Shown here: positions 16,479 through 25,232 of the stretch, in pieces
Layout of the letters: every line of letters begins with the position of its first letter
Numbering within the stretch: position 1 is the stretch's first letter
Assembly: GCA_015067825.1 (NCBI GenBank)
Contig: SVLQ01000014.1
Coordinates: 1 to 64,000 of the forward strand
DNA from: Oscillospiraceae bacterium
Lineage (GTDB): Bacteria; Bacillota; Clostridia; Oscillospirales; QAMX01
Length of the DNA stretch: 64,000 bases
Direction: 5' to 3'
Notes under the pieces: generated by a model
Told to the model about the DNA's origin: nothing
Databases searched by the model: none
The model's input: the letters and a program-made list of their open reading frames with translations, nothing else
Made by a program: the position numbers and the translations under genes

Positions 16479-16515
16479 ATCCCTATAGTTTTGTTACGGA
16501 ATTTGAGGTGCGTTT

Positions 16516-16941
16516 ATGTTCAAGGGCGTTTCCCACACCGCGATCTTCCCCAAGGATTTTGAAACCACGCTGCGCTTCTACACCGAAACGCTTAGGATCA
16601 AAGAAGCGTTCCGCCTAAACCACGACGACGGCACGCCGTTTTTTGCCTATCTGATCGTCGCGCCCATGCAGTTTATCGAGCTGCTCGGCCCCGACGGCCG
16701 CGAACCGACCACCGCTCCCGAAGCGGCGGGATACCAGCACCTCTGTTTGGAAGTCGAGGATATCCAAGCGGCCTACGACGAAATGCAGGCCAAAGGTGTT
16801 CCGATCGCATCCGAAATCCGTACCGGTTACACCGGCTGCAAGCTCTTTTGGATCCTTGACCCCGACGGCAACCGCATCGAACTGATGGAGTTCCCACCCG
16901 AATCGATGCAGGCTGCGGCCTCGCGCCGATTCTTCGGCTGA
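16516..16941 (+). CDS. VOC-family (glyoxalase I-like) protein
   Basis: A 141-residue vicinal-oxygen-chelate protein made of two beta-alpha-beta-beta-beta modules. Metal ligands are likely H7 ('VSHTAIFP'), E57 in 'MQFIELLGP', H76 in 'YQHLCLEV' and E124 in 'GNRIELMEF', the layout of lactoylglutathione lyases and methylmalonyl-CoA epimerases. It has its own promoter and terminator. The substrate is undefined; GAGGTG precedes the ATG. Confidence 0.85.
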   Translation: MFKGVSHTAIFPKDFETTLRFYTETLRIKEAFRLNHDDGTPFFAYLIVAPMQFIELLGPDGREPTTAPEAAGYQHLCLEVEDIQAAYDEMQAKGVPIASEIRTGYTGCKLFWILDPDGNRIELMEFPPESMQAAASRRFFG

Positions 16942-16945
16942 CCAA

Positions 16946-16970
16946 AACCGCCCTTCCGGGGCGGTTTTTC
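16946..16970 (+). terminator. Terminator of the VOC gene
   Basis: AACCGCCC and GGGCGGTT around a short loop, then TTTTTCC. Reading the other way it follows the XRE regulator by a few bases. Confidence 0.88.
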
Positions 16971-16973
16971 CGT

Positions 16974-17771
16974 TTACTGCAAATCGATCGGGTAATCGCC
17001 GAACCCCATCTGACAGGATAGCCCCTCCAGCGACTGCCGCTGCATTTCCGCAGTCGCCGCCAAAAGGCAGAGCCCGCTATGGAACGTTTCGTGGACCGTG
17101 TAGGTCGTGCCGAGTGATTTGTGCTTGGAGACGACCTCAACGACCAGTTTGGATGCGATCAGCGGCGCAAGCGCGGCAGAGAGCTCTTCGTCGGAGAACC
17201 CAAGCTTTTCCTTGAGCTCGCCGAAGCTGATATCGCTCATCGAAAGGATCGCCAAAACGACGAGCAGGCGTTTTTCGTCGGCGAGCTGCGCAAACAGCCC
17301 TGCCGCAAATTCCACCGTGCCGCGGTTGATGAAACGGAAGTATTCCCGCGTGACGACCGCGCCGTAGGCGTTATCCGACCACACCGCAACGCCGTTTTCG
17401 TTGGAAATGTGGACGGTGCTGCCGGGGCAATATGCGTTTGCAAGAAAGAACGCTTTGTGCGCGGCGGTAAAGACCGCAAACAGCTCTTCAAACTGCTCGC
17501 GGCTCATTTGCAGGTGTGTTTTGATCTTTTGCGTGACCGCCTCAAAGAGATCGTCGTACACCAGCGTTTCCCCGTAGAAAAGGTAGTCGATGCTGACACC
17601 GAACCGCTCGGCGATCGCGGGGAGCATGGCCGCATCCGGCTGGCAGACGTCGTTTTCCCATTTGGAGACCGCCTGCGGTGTGACATTCAGAGATGCGGCG
17701 AGCTGCTCTTGCGTGAGGGCGGCGCGTTTGCGCAGGGCGGCAATATTTTTGGCGAGGTTGGCATTTTTCAT
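16974..17771 (-). CDS. XRE regulator with a second winged-helix domain
   Basis: A 265-residue protein from the ATG at 17771, chosen because GGAGGAG lies just upstream. Residues 1-65 are a Cro/C1-type helix-turn-helix ('LTQEQLAASLNVTPQAVSKWE'). The middle (about 66-145) is unrecognised. Residues about 150-235 look like an ArsR-type winged helix ('LADEKRLLVVLAIL', 'FGELKEKLGFSDEELSAALAPLIASKLV'). It is divergent from the OYE-aconitase-X operon, and its promoter overlaps a GTTTGTAAAC palindrome, so it may repress itself and that operon. Role inferred from position. Confidence 0.8.
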   Translation of the reverse strand: MKNANLAKNIAALRKRAALTQEQLAASLNVTPQAVSKWENDVCQPDAAMLPAIAERFGVSIDYLFYGETLVYDDLFEAVTQKIKTHLQMSREQFEELFAVFTAAHKAFFLANAYCPGSTVHISNENGVAVWSDNAYGAVVTREYFRFINRGTVEFAAGLFAQLADEKRLLVVLAILSMSDISFGELKEKLGFSDEELSAALAPLIASKLVVEVVSKHKSLGTTYTVHETFHSGLCLLAATAEMQRQSLEGLSCQMGFGDYPIDLQ

Positions 17772-17823
17772 CCGAAAGTCTCCTCCGTTTTTCGTTCCGT
17801 GTGCGCACGCGGTTACTGTTGAT

Positions 17824-17852
17824 ATTATAACACCGCGTTTTTTGTTTGTAAA
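17824..17852 (-). promoter_or_regulatory. Promoter and possible operator of the XRE gene
   Basis: Minus-strand TTTACA (17847-17852), 17 bases, TATAAT (17824-17829). A GTTTGTAAAC palindrome covers the -35 box and is a candidate operator. Confidence 0.7.
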
Positions 17853-17952
17853 CAACGCGTTCGGAAATCTTCACAACCTGCGGTTGAGCCGCCGTTTTGG
17901 TTTCATCTAACGGTTGATTTTATACCGATCCTCAAAAAACCTCCGCCAATTG

Positions 17953-17981
17953 TTGACACTTCAACGTTTTTGCGGTACAAT
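17953..17981 (+). promoter_or_regulatory. Promoter of the OYE-aconitase-X operon
   Basis: TTGACA (17953-17958), 17 bases, TACAAT (17976-17981); AAAGGGAG follows ahead of the ATG at 18016. Confidence 0.86.
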
Positions 17982-18015
17982 AACCTTACGAACAAAAGAA
18001 AGGGAGTTTTGATAC

Positions 18016-20088
18016 ATGGCAAACGTCGACGCAAAATACGAAGCGCTCTTTACGCCGTGGAAGATCGGCAACGTCGAGATCAAAAACAGGATCGTCATGT
18101 GTCCGATGGGCGGCACCTCGCTGTTTGGCTGGATGGAGCACACGGGCAACCACTTCGACAAAGAAGCCGCAAAGTTCTTTCTGGAAAAGGCGCGCAACAA
18201 CGTCGGTCTGATCATCCCCGGCATCGCGCCGATCAAAAGCACTTTCATGAACCAATGGCTCTACCAGAACAAAAAGATGTTCAAAGAGCTGAAGGTCTTT
18301 ATGGACGAGCTGCACCAGACCGGTGCCAAGCTCTTCGTGCAGATCACCGCCGGCATGGGCCGTTCATGGGCGATCCCCACTCCGCTCGTGATGCTGCACA
18401 ACATGCCCATCGTGCGCGATCTGATCAAGCCGATCATCAACATTCCCTACCAGTCGGCGAGCCCGAGCGAACTGCCCAGCCGCTGGAGCGACAAGGTAAA
18501 GTGCCGCGCGATCACCGAAAAGGAGATCAAAAAGATCATCGAAGCCTTCGCCAAAACCGCCAAGCTCTGCAAAGAAGCCGGTGTCGACGGCGTGGAGGTG
18601 CACGCGGTCCACGAGGGCTATCTGCTCGACCAGTTTACGCTCAACTACACCAACAAACGCACCGACCAATGGGGCGGTTCGTTTGAAAACCGCTACCGCT
18701 TCCCGGTCGAGATCGTCAAGGCGATCAAGGCCTCCTGCGGCAGCGACTATCCGGTCTCGCTGCGCTACTCCGTGACCTCCAAGGTCAAGGATTTCTGCGT
18801 CGGCGCCGTTCCGGGTGAGGAATACACCGAGATCGGCCGTGATATGGAAGAAAGCGAACGCGCGGCGAAATATCTGCAGGACGCGGGCTACGATATGCTC
18901 AACGCCGACAACGGCACCTACGACTCGTGGTATTGGGCGCATCCGCCGATGTACATGCCGCAGAACTGCAACCTCGACGACGTCGCACACATCAAACAGT
19001 TCGTCGACATCCCGGTCGTCTGCGCGGGGCGCATGGAGCCCGACGTGGGCGCAAAAGCCGTTGCCGAAGGCAAGATCGACGCAGTCGGCGTGGCGCGCCA
19101 GTTCCTCGCGGACAGCGAGTGGGTGACCAAGCTGATCGAAAACCGCATGGAAGACATCCGCCCCTGCATCTGCTGCCACAACGCCTGCTTCAACATGTCG
19201 CACTACAAGGGCGTGGCCAACGCGCAGTCGATCTACGACGCCAGCCACATCGCCCGCTGCGCGCTCGATCCGCGCGTGATGCAATCGGAGAAATATAAGC
19301 TCGAACCGGCCAAAACGCAGAAAAAGATCGCCGTGATCGGCGGCGGTATCGGCGGCATGGAAGCCGCACTCGTTTGCGCCAAACGCGGCCATACCGTCAC
19401 CCTCTACGAACAGAGCGACTGTTTGGGCGGTGTGTTCATCGCGGCGGCCGCGCCCTCGTTCAAGGAAAAAGACCGCGCGCTGATCGCGTGGTACGTCCGC
19501 GAACTGCAGAAATATCCGCAGATCGCCGTCAAGCTCAACACCAAAGTCTCTGACGTCGCCGCGCTCGATGCCGACGAAGTGATCGTCGCTACCGGCGCGA
19601 AGGCGCGTAAGCTGCCGGTCAAGGGCGCGGAAAAAGCGATCGAAGCCGTTGACTACCTGCTGGAAAAGCCGGATGTCGGCGAAACCGTTGTCGTCGTCGG
19701 CGGCGGTCTGACCGGCTGTGAGATCGCATACGATCTCTATCTCGAAGGCAAAAAACCGGTGATCGTGGAGATGCAGAACGACCTCATCGTCGCCAAGGGC
19801 GTCTGCCTCGCCAACTCCAGCTATCTGCGCGATTTCTTTGCGGCCAACAAGGTCGAGGTCCACCTCGAGACCGCACTTTCCGAGATCACCGACAAGGGCG
19901 TCGTCGTCCGCACGAAATCGGGCGAGACCCAAACGATCGCCGCCGATTCGGTCATCCTCTCGGTCGGCTACACGCCCGCTCCCGTCGCCAAAAAACAGAA
20001 GCACGTCCACGTGATCGGCGACGCCAAAGCCGTAGGCAACCTGCGCACCGTCATTTGGGGCGCGTGGGACGTTTGCACCAAACTGTAA
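18016..20088 (+). CDS. Old-yellow-enzyme/FAD-NAD(P) oxidoreductase (enoate or dienoyl-CoA reductase type)
   Basis: A 690-residue protein. Residues 1-375 are an FMN-binding OYE barrel. C384, C387, C391 and C415 form the 4Fe-4S site seen in 2,4-dienoyl-CoA reductase and BaiCD-like enzymes. A FAD motif 'VIGGGIGGMEAA' begins near 440, and a nested NAD(P) motif 'VVGGGLTGCEIA' near 560. Electrons would pass from NAD(P)H via FAD and Fe-S to FMN to reduce an activated double bond. It is 12 bases upstream of the aconitase-X large-subunit gene, so it shares a pathway with a dehydratase. Substrate unknown. Confidence 0.92.
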   Translation: MANVDAKYEALFTPWKIGNVEIKNRIVMCPMGGTSLFGWMEHTGNHFDKEAAKFFLEKARNNVGLIIPGIAPIKSTFMNQWLYQNKKMFKELKVFMDELHQTGAKLFVQITAGMGRSWAIPTPLVMLHNMPIVRDLIKPIINIPYQSASPSELPSRWSDKVKCRAITEKEIKKIIEAFAKTAKLCKEAGVDGVEVHAVHEGYLLDQFTLNYTNKRTDQWGGSFENRYRFPVEIVKAIKASCGSDYPVSLRYSVTSKVKDFCVGAVPGEEYTEIGRDMEESERAAKYLQDAGYDMLNADNGTYDSWYWAHPPMYMPQNCNLDDVAHIKQFVDIPVVCAGRMEPDVGAKAVAEGKIDAVGVARQFLADSEWVTKLIENRMEDIRPCICCHNACFNMSHYKGVANAQSIYDASHIARCALDPRVMQSEKYKLEPAKTQKKIAVIGGGIGGMEAALVCAKRGHTVTLYEQSDCLGGVFIAAAAPSFKEKDRALIAWYVRELQKYPQIAVKLNTKVSDVAALDADEVIVATGAKARKLPVKGAEKAIEAVDYLLEKPDVGETVVVVGGGLTGCEIAYDLYLEGKKPVIVEMQNDLIVAKGVCLANSSYLRDFFAANKVEVHLETALSEITDKGVVVRTKSGETQTIAADSVILSVGYTPAPVAKKQKHVHVIGDAKAVGNLRTVIWGAWDVCTKL

Positions 20089-20100
20089 AGGAGAGCGTAT

Positions 20101-21375
20101 ATGTTTTTAACCGATGAACAACAGGCGATACTGAACGGCGAAAAGGGCGAGACCCTTTCGAAGGTCATGCAGACCGTCGTGCGCTACGGCGAACTGTTCG
20201 GTGCGACCAAGCTCGTGCCGGTGACGAGCAAGTATAACCACCTCGTCACCTCGTTCGGTCTGAAAATGATCGGGCCGGTCTACGACCTGATGAACGAGCT
20301 GATCGAAGCCGGAGCCGTCAGCGCCCAGCAGTTTTCCGCCGACCCGCGTCCGGTCGACAAAAACGTCCCCGCAAACTTCCTGCAGAAGCTGATCTTCAAC
20401 AAATTCATGTATTCCAAGCAGGATTTCTACGAAGGCCAGCTCAGAGAGCTCGGTCTGATGGAAAAAGACGCATTCTCCTGCGCTTGCTACCTCGACGAAG
20501 TCGGCAATACCCCGGCCAAGGGCGAAGTTTTGAGTTGGTCGGAATCCTCGGCCGTCGTCTACGCTAACTCCGTGCTCGGTGCGCGCTGCAACCGCAACTC
20601 CGGCATCATCGACATCATGGGCTCGATCGTCGGCTACGTCCCCTATTTTGGTCTCGTGACCGACGAGGGCCGCAAGGCGACGTGGGTCGTTGAGATCAAA
20701 ACGACCAAAAAGCCCGAAGCCCAGCTTTTGGGTTCGGCGATCGGCATGAAGGTGATGGAAGCCGTGCCGTACGTTAGGGGGCTGGACAAATGGCTCGGCA
20801 GCGAACTCGATGACGCGGCCCGCGCTTACCTCAAGGATTTCGGCGCCGCCACCGCCTCCAACGGTGCCGTCGGCCTCTACCACATCGACAATCTCACGCC
20901 CGAAGCCAAGGAGCTTGGCAGCGCGCTGATCGCCGAAAACGCCGCCACCTACGTCATCGACGACGCCGAGCTGCAGCGCGTCTACGACAGCTATCCGGTT
21001 GTTTGGAAGAACAAAGACGCCAAGCCGAAGCTCTGCTTTATGGGTTGCCCGCACATGAGCATGGAGCAGCTCAAGAGCTGGACCGACCGTTTGGAGACCG
21101 CGCTGAAGGCCGCCGGCAACAAAAAAGTGCAGATCCCCACGGTGTTCACGACCGCACCTGCCGTGCTCCGAGAGTTCAGCAAAACCGACTACGCCGCCCG
21201 CTTGAAGGCAATGGGCGTCGTCGTCTCCTACATCTGCCCGCTCATGTACATGAACAACCCGCTCTGCGGCAAGATGCCCGTCATCACCTCGTCGAACAAG
21301 CTCCGCACCTACACCACGGCGCGCTACTACACCGACGATGAGATCCTCGAGCAGATCACAAAAGGGGGTAAATGA
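20101..21375 (+). CDS. Aconitase X catalytic (large) subunit
   Basis: A 424-residue AcnX (DUF521) protein, with 'GATKLVPVTSKYNHLVTSFG', 'CYLDEVGN', 'VLGARCNRNSGIIDI' and 'CFMGCPHMS' supplying probable Fe-S and substrate residues. Characterised AcnX enzymes dehydrate cis-3-hydroxy-L-proline in bacteria or mevalonate 5-phosphate in archaea. Here the catalytic and swivel parts are separate genes that overlap by four bases (ATGA). AAAGGAG lies ahead of the start at 20101. Family is clear; the substrate is not, and the OYE neighbour is unusual. Confidence 0.88.
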   Translation: MFLTDEQQAILNGEKGETLSKVMQTVVRYGELFGATKLVPVTSKYNHLVTSFGLKMIGPVYDLMNELIEAGAVSAQQFSADPRPVDKNVPANFLQKLIFNKFMYSKQDFYEGQLRELGLMEKDAFSCACYLDEVGNTPAKGEVLSWSESSAVVYANSVLGARCNRNSGIIDIMGSIVGYVPYFGLVTDEGRKATWVVEIKTTKKPEAQLLGSAIGMKVMEAVPYVRGLDKWLGSELDDAARAYLKDFGAATASNGAVGLYHIDNLTPEAKELGSALIAENAATYVIDDAELQRVYDSYPVVWKNKDAKPKLCFMGCPHMSMEQLKSWTDRLETALKAAGNKKVQIPTVFTTAPAVLREFSKTDYAARLKAMGVVVSYICPLMYMNNPLCGKMPVITSSNKLRTYTTARYYTDDEILEQITKGGK

Positions 21376-21821
21376 AGATGAAAACTTTTCAGGGACGCGT
21401 CGTTGCCCCCGGCACCGTGACGGCCGAAGCGCTCGTTTCGCACGGCGGACTCAACACGCTCGCATCGTTCCAGAAGGCGCTGCAGTTCGGCGATAAAAAT
21501 GCCACCTGCGGCGACCAGAACAACCCCGACCTCTACGGCAAACAGATGGCCGGCAAGGCGCTCTGCCTGCCGCAGACGATCGGCTCGACCACCGGCGGTT
21601 TGGTTCTCTACTGCGCCTGCGCGATGGGCCGCCAGCCGGCGTGCATGCTCTTCTCGCAGCCGATCGATTCGCTCGCCGGCGCCGGTGTTATCCTCGCCGA
21701 TATTTGGCTCAAGGACGCGAAAATGCCGGTCATCGACTCGCTCGGCGAAGAATTTTTGCAATACGCCCAAACGGGCATGACCATCGAGATCAAAGAAAAC
21801 GGTACGGTCGTCGTCGGCTGA
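21372..21821 (+). CDS. Aconitase X swivel (small) subunit
   Basis: A 149-residue DUF126/AcnX small domain, with 'FQGRVVAPGTVTAEALVS', 'CGDQNNPDLYGKQMAGK', 'PQTIGSTTGG' and 'SQPIDSLAGAGVILAD'. It completes the active site of the large subunit. The start overlaps the large-subunit stop as ATGA, which implies translational coupling. A second in-frame ATG at 21378 is also possible. A strong terminator ends the operon. Confidence 0.9.
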   Translation: MKMKTFQGRVVAPGTVTAEALVSHGGLNTLASFQKALQFGDKNATCGDQNNPDLYGKQMAGKALCLPQTIGSTTGGLVLYCACAMGRQPACMLFSQPIDSLAGAGVILADIWLKDAKMPVIDSLGEEFLQYAQTGMTIEIKENGTVVVG

Positions 21822-21833
21822 GCTCCAAAGAAC

Positions 21834-21877
21834 AAAAAACAGGTCGGAATGCAAATGCATTCCGACCTGTTTTTTTA
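21834..21877 (+). terminator. Bidirectional terminator
   Basis: A 15-base perfect stem, ACAGGTCGGAATGCA (21839-21853) with its complement (21856-21870), and A and T runs on either side. It ends both the aconitase-X operon and the converging LuxR-type gene. Confidence 0.95.
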
Positions 21878-23548
21878 TCATTTTTCCGGATTCTGCTCGT
21901 CTTCGTGCATCAGCGCCGCACATCTGAGCAGCTGCTTGAGCGAGTTGACCCCCAGCTTGCCGTAGATATTCTGGTTATGGTAGCGGAGCGTACTCTCCTT
22001 GATCCCGGCGATCTCGATAATTTCCTTCACGCTTTTGCCGGAGAGATAGTAGTCGAAGATCCGCCGCTCCGTCGGCGTCAGGCGGTCGATGCCCTCCAAA
22101 AACTGCCGATAGTCGGCGGGATCGATCTCGTTTTTGCGGTCGTAGGCGAGGCGGGCGATCTCGGCACGCGCCGTCTCGTACTGGTTCTGTGCGGCCGCAA
22201 ACTCCCGTTGCAAACGCTCTTTTTCCGCTTGGGCAAGCTCTTTTTCCCGCAGCAGCACCGAAAGCGCATCCTCGCGGTCCCGGTCCTTTTCGGCCAAGAA
22301 GCGGAAAAGGTCGTCGATCTCGGGGATCTCCGTCTGCGCATCGGTATGGGCGTCGGATTTCAGCTTTTCCAATCCGCGCAGGATCGGCGAAAGATAGCGG
22401 CGGCTGAAAAAGAGGCAGCAGCTGACACAGAAAAATCCCAGCAACGCCAGCAGCACCAAGAATTGCGCCCGTGTCTGCGCAATTTCGCGGTCGTAATCCG
22501 ACTGCCGAATCATCACCGCCAGCAAAAACGGCGGATTGTTCGGCGTTGGCTCATAGTGACGCAAAAGGCCGATATACGTAGTATCGCCGTCGGACACCGT
22601 CGCAAGGCTGCCGCGCTGCTCCATGGTCATCTGCGCATCCGGCACCAGTCCGCACCCATCGGAAGACCCGCAGAAGAGTCCTTTCTGCGCATCGAGTGTA
22701 TCGCCGTCGGGAACAACCATACACGTCAGTGAGGAGAGCTTCGTCGGCTGCGCGTGATAGGCCGTAAAATAACTCGTGCTGACCTCGTAGCCGCAGACGC
22801 CGTAGAACACACCGTCGGCACCGACGATCGGAGCGGTCATCAGCACCGCCTCGTCCGAAGTCCCCGGCAAAACAAAGCGGTCGGTCAGCAGATAGGACTC
22901 AACGTGCGTTTTTTCGGCGCAGGCACACAGCTCCCGGTAATTCGGGAACAGGTCGGTACGAAACTCCAGCCGCCATTTCCGATGCGGCATGATCCCAAAC
23001 TCTTTGCCGAGCTCAGCCGGTCCGCGGTACAGAAGTAAACTTTCATCGGCGGAATCGCGATAGCCGTTTCGCTGCAGATAAAGCCCAACACGCGAATATT
23101 CGGCACCGGCCACGCCGCTGTTGACCGTCGCATCCAGCATAAAAAACACGCCCGAGCAATTTTCCTTCTGCATCGTCTCCTGCAAAGGCTCGATCCATTC
23201 CCTTTGGATCTGCTCCAGCCTTTGGGTATCGTCGTTCAGCGCGGTCAGGCCGATCTCTTCTTCCGCAAGATAATCGTCGAGATATCCGCTGATCGCATGC
23301 GAAAGTTGCAGACCGGCGGCGGCAAGGTTCTCAAAATGCGAGGAAACGTCTTTCTCAAAAATTTCCAACTGGATATCCAGCGCCTCGTGCGTCCGTTTTT
23401 CAACGCTGTCAAAAAGCTCGAAAAAGAGCAGGCCGCCCACTAGCGCCAAGAGCAAAAGCATTGTCAGCAGCAGCATGTAGCCAAACAGCTTGCGCCGCAA
23501 TGACCACGCAGAATAGTGAAATGCTTTCCATCCGTGCATGAAACCCAC
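21878..23548 (-). CDS. Membrane-anchored sensor with C-terminal LuxR-type helix-turn-helix
   Basis: A 556-residue protein. A first membrane helix spans about 22-45, and an extracytoplasmic region of about 315 residues resembles a Cache-like sensor. A second helix lies near 365-385 and a coiled coil follows ('REKELAQAEKERLQREFAAAQ'). The C-terminal LuxR/GerE-type HTH (about 490-545) reads 'LTPTERRIFDYYLSGKSVKEIIE'. It has no histidine kinase or receiver domain, so it looks like a one-piece membrane-bound transcription regulator. It lies 9 bases after the solute-binding lipoprotein gene, which may present ligand to it. Confidence 0.82.
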   Translation of the reverse strand: MGFMHGWKAFHYSAWSLRRKLFGYMLLLTMLLLLALVGGLLFFELFDSVEKRTHEALDIQLEIFEKDVSSHFENLAAAGLQLSHAISGYLDDYLAEEEIGLTALNDDTQRLEQIQREWIEPLQETMQKENCSGVFFMLDATVNSGVAGAEYSRVGLYLQRNGYRDSADESLLLYRGPAELGKEFGIMPHRKWRLEFRTDLFPNYRELCACAEKTHVESYLLTDRFVLPGTSDEAVLMTAPIVGADGVFYGVCGYEVSTSYFTAYHAQPTKLSSLTCMVVPDGDTLDAQKGLFCGSSDGCGLVPDAQMTMEQRGSLATVSDGDTTYIGLLRHYEPTPNNPPFLLAVMIRQSDYDREIAQTRAQFLVLLALLGFFCVSCCLFFSRRYLSPILRGLEKLKSDAHTDAQTEIPEIDDLFRFLAEKDRDREDALSVLLREKELAQAEKERLQREFAAAQNQYETARAEIARLAYDRKNEIDPADYRQFLEGIDRLTPTERRIFDYYLSGKSVKEIIEIAGIKESTLRYHNQNIYGKLGVNSLKQLLRCAALMHEDEQNPEK

Positions 23549-23557
23549 ACCTCCGCT

Positions 23558-24883
23558 TCAGCGGATCGAGCAGAAGAGCGCCCAGGTTTCCGCCGTCAGC
23601 GTATCGATCGCTTCACCGGCATCGGCACGCGCCTTCAGTACGGGCTGCAGCTCGCGCAAGCCGTCGTACAGCGCATTGACCTTATCGTAGTAGCCGGCAA
23701 AATCCGGACGCACGACGGGAACGTAGCCCTCGCGCATGGTTTTGATGGCGGCAAACAACGAAGCGTGGGCTTCGTCGGCGAAGTCGTAGGATTCGATCGC
23801 CGCAAACGCGTCGTTGTGTACAGGCATATAGCCGGTCTCAACCACGAAGTCCAGGTTGCGCTCGCCCGTGGTGAGCCAGCGGACGAATTCGCCCGCCGCC
23901 TCGGCCTTTTGATCGGTCGTCCGCATCGCACAGATGCCGACACCCGTCACAGGCATATACTGCACGCCGTCGCCGCTCTTCGGCAACGGCAGCACGATCA
24001 GATTGGTCGGTTCGGAGGTGTTATCGGGGTAGGTGACGGTTTCGTTGTAGTACGCGACCGCCGCGGTCGAGCCGATGCCGCCCAGCGTCTCACCGGTCAT
24101 GACCTGCGTATTCGCATACTGATCGGCCACGGCAATATGCCCCTTGGCCAGCGGCTCGGCAAATTTCATCCACGATTCGTAAAACGACGCGTCGGCCGCA
24201 TCGTACCAGCCGTCGGCGGTGTATCCGACCTCGCCGCGGCGCGCCATCATATCGAGCTCGACGTGGCGGATCAGGTAATCCAGTGCGCAGAACGGCTTGC
24301 CGCCCGACCACACGTAGTACTTCGCAGCGGCGTCGAAAAAGCCCTCCCATGTGGCAAGCGATTCGCAGGTCACACCGGTGTCGGCGGAAAAGCACGCAAA
24401 CTGCGAGCCGTTTAAGAAAAGCGCATAGCTCGACTTGGAGACCGGAAAGACCGCCAGCGAATCACCGATCATCCCATCTTCCAAAAACTGCGGCACAAAC
24501 GCTTCCAGCTCTTTTTCATCAAACTGCGTTTGCCAGTCGAGCAGAGATTCCTCGCCGAACTCGGTCGCCGTGATCGTGTGGGCGGAAAAGAGATCCGGCA
24601 GCTCCGGCACATTGGGACCGCCGGCCCGCGCTTCGACCAGCTGCGGCAGGATCTTGGACGTGCTCGTCACGTTGGTAACCGTGACCACGATCCCCTTTTC
24701 CTTGCCGACCGTCGCGTTGAACTCGGCAATCAGGCGGTTCATCGGTGAATCGGCCTGCTCGCCGTAAACGTGCCACATCGTCAAGGTGACGGGTTCATCG
24801 GGCGACAGCAACGACGCTTCGCCGCATCCAAACAAGGCGGTTGCCATCAGCACCGCCAACAAAAGCATCCATATTTTTCTCAT
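23558..24883 (-). CDS. ABC-type extracellular solute-binding lipoprotein (sugar family)
   Basis: A 441-residue family 1 solute-binding protein. The start at 24883 is set by GGAGGAA just upstream and by the signal sequence. The lipobox 'ALFGC' puts the lipid-modified cysteine at residue 20. 'TLTMWHVYGE...MNRLIAEFN' and 'VTVTNVTSTSKILPQL' are typical of carbohydrate-binding components. No permease or ATPase gene is adjacent; the next gene is a membrane LuxR-type regulator. It may therefore act in signalling rather than, or as well as, transport. Confidence 0.9.
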   Translation of the reverse strand: MRKIWMLLLAVLMATALFGCGEASLLSPDEPVTLTMWHVYGEQADSPMNRLIAEFNATVGKEKGIVVTVTNVTSTSKILPQLVEARAGGPNVPELPDLFSAHTITATEFGEESLLDWQTQFDEKELEAFVPQFLEDGMIGDSLAVFPVSKSSYALFLNGSQFACFSADTGVTCESLATWEGFFDAAAKYYVWSGGKPFCALDYLIRHVELDMMARRGEVGYTADGWYDAADASFYESWMKFAEPLAKGHIAVADQYANTQVMTGETLGGIGSTAAVAYYNETVTYPDNTSEPTNLIVLPLPKSGDGVQYMPVTGVGICAMRTTDQKAEAAGEFVRWLTTGERNLDFVVETGYMPVHNDAFAAIESYDFADEAHASLFAAIKTMREGYVPVVRPDFAGYYDKVNALYDGLRELQPVLKARADAGEAIDTLTAETWALFCSIR

Positions 24884-25149
24884 ACCGGGTTCCTCCTCGG
24901 CGGTCATCCGCCAAATCGGGCAGGAACAGAAGTTTTTTCTCCCCTCTTCCCCTCAATTTGCGGGGTATTGATGGGGACAAAACCTGCCGCGACGATTAAA
25001 ATAGTAGGTGCAAGCATGCTGAAGGAGGGATAAGGCATTGCCGGATAGGTCGATTGAAAAAAGGGCCCCGATTGTTCTGCGGTTTGCCGCCGCAAAGCAA
25101 TGATCTCCGACATCGCGCCAACGGGCGGAGATCCCCTTTTATCGATCAA
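24884..25149. other. Untranslated leader of the solute-binding lipoprotein gene
   Basis: About 260 bases lie between the minus-strand promoter and the start at 24883. It contains a GATCTCCG/CGGAGATC inverted repeat (25101-25132) and no gene that can be supported. The leader is long for this window and may be regulatory. Confidence 0.45.
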
Positions 25150-25178
25150 ATTATACCATATTTCCTTTGCATTCGCAA
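25150..25178 (-). promoter_or_regulatory. Promoter of the solute-binding protein/LuxR operon
   Basis: Minus-strand TTGCGA (25173-25178), 17 bases, TATAAT (25150-25155). Confidence 0.68.
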
Positions 25179-25232
25179 GGATAGCGTGCGGTTTTGGAAA
25201 ACATTGCCGTAATTTTGCAAGGAGGTGTGTCG

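Noticed and set aside
18364-20010. A 548-codon minus-strand frame opposite the OYE flavoprotein
   Set aside because: Antisense shadow of a gene with clear FMN, Fe-S and FAD motifs.
25022-25105. AAGGAGG followed by a TTG and a 21-codon plus-strand frame
   Set aside because: The ribosome binding site looks good, but the start is TTG, no promoter is seen and the peptide has no features; probably chance within the leader of the minus-strand operon.
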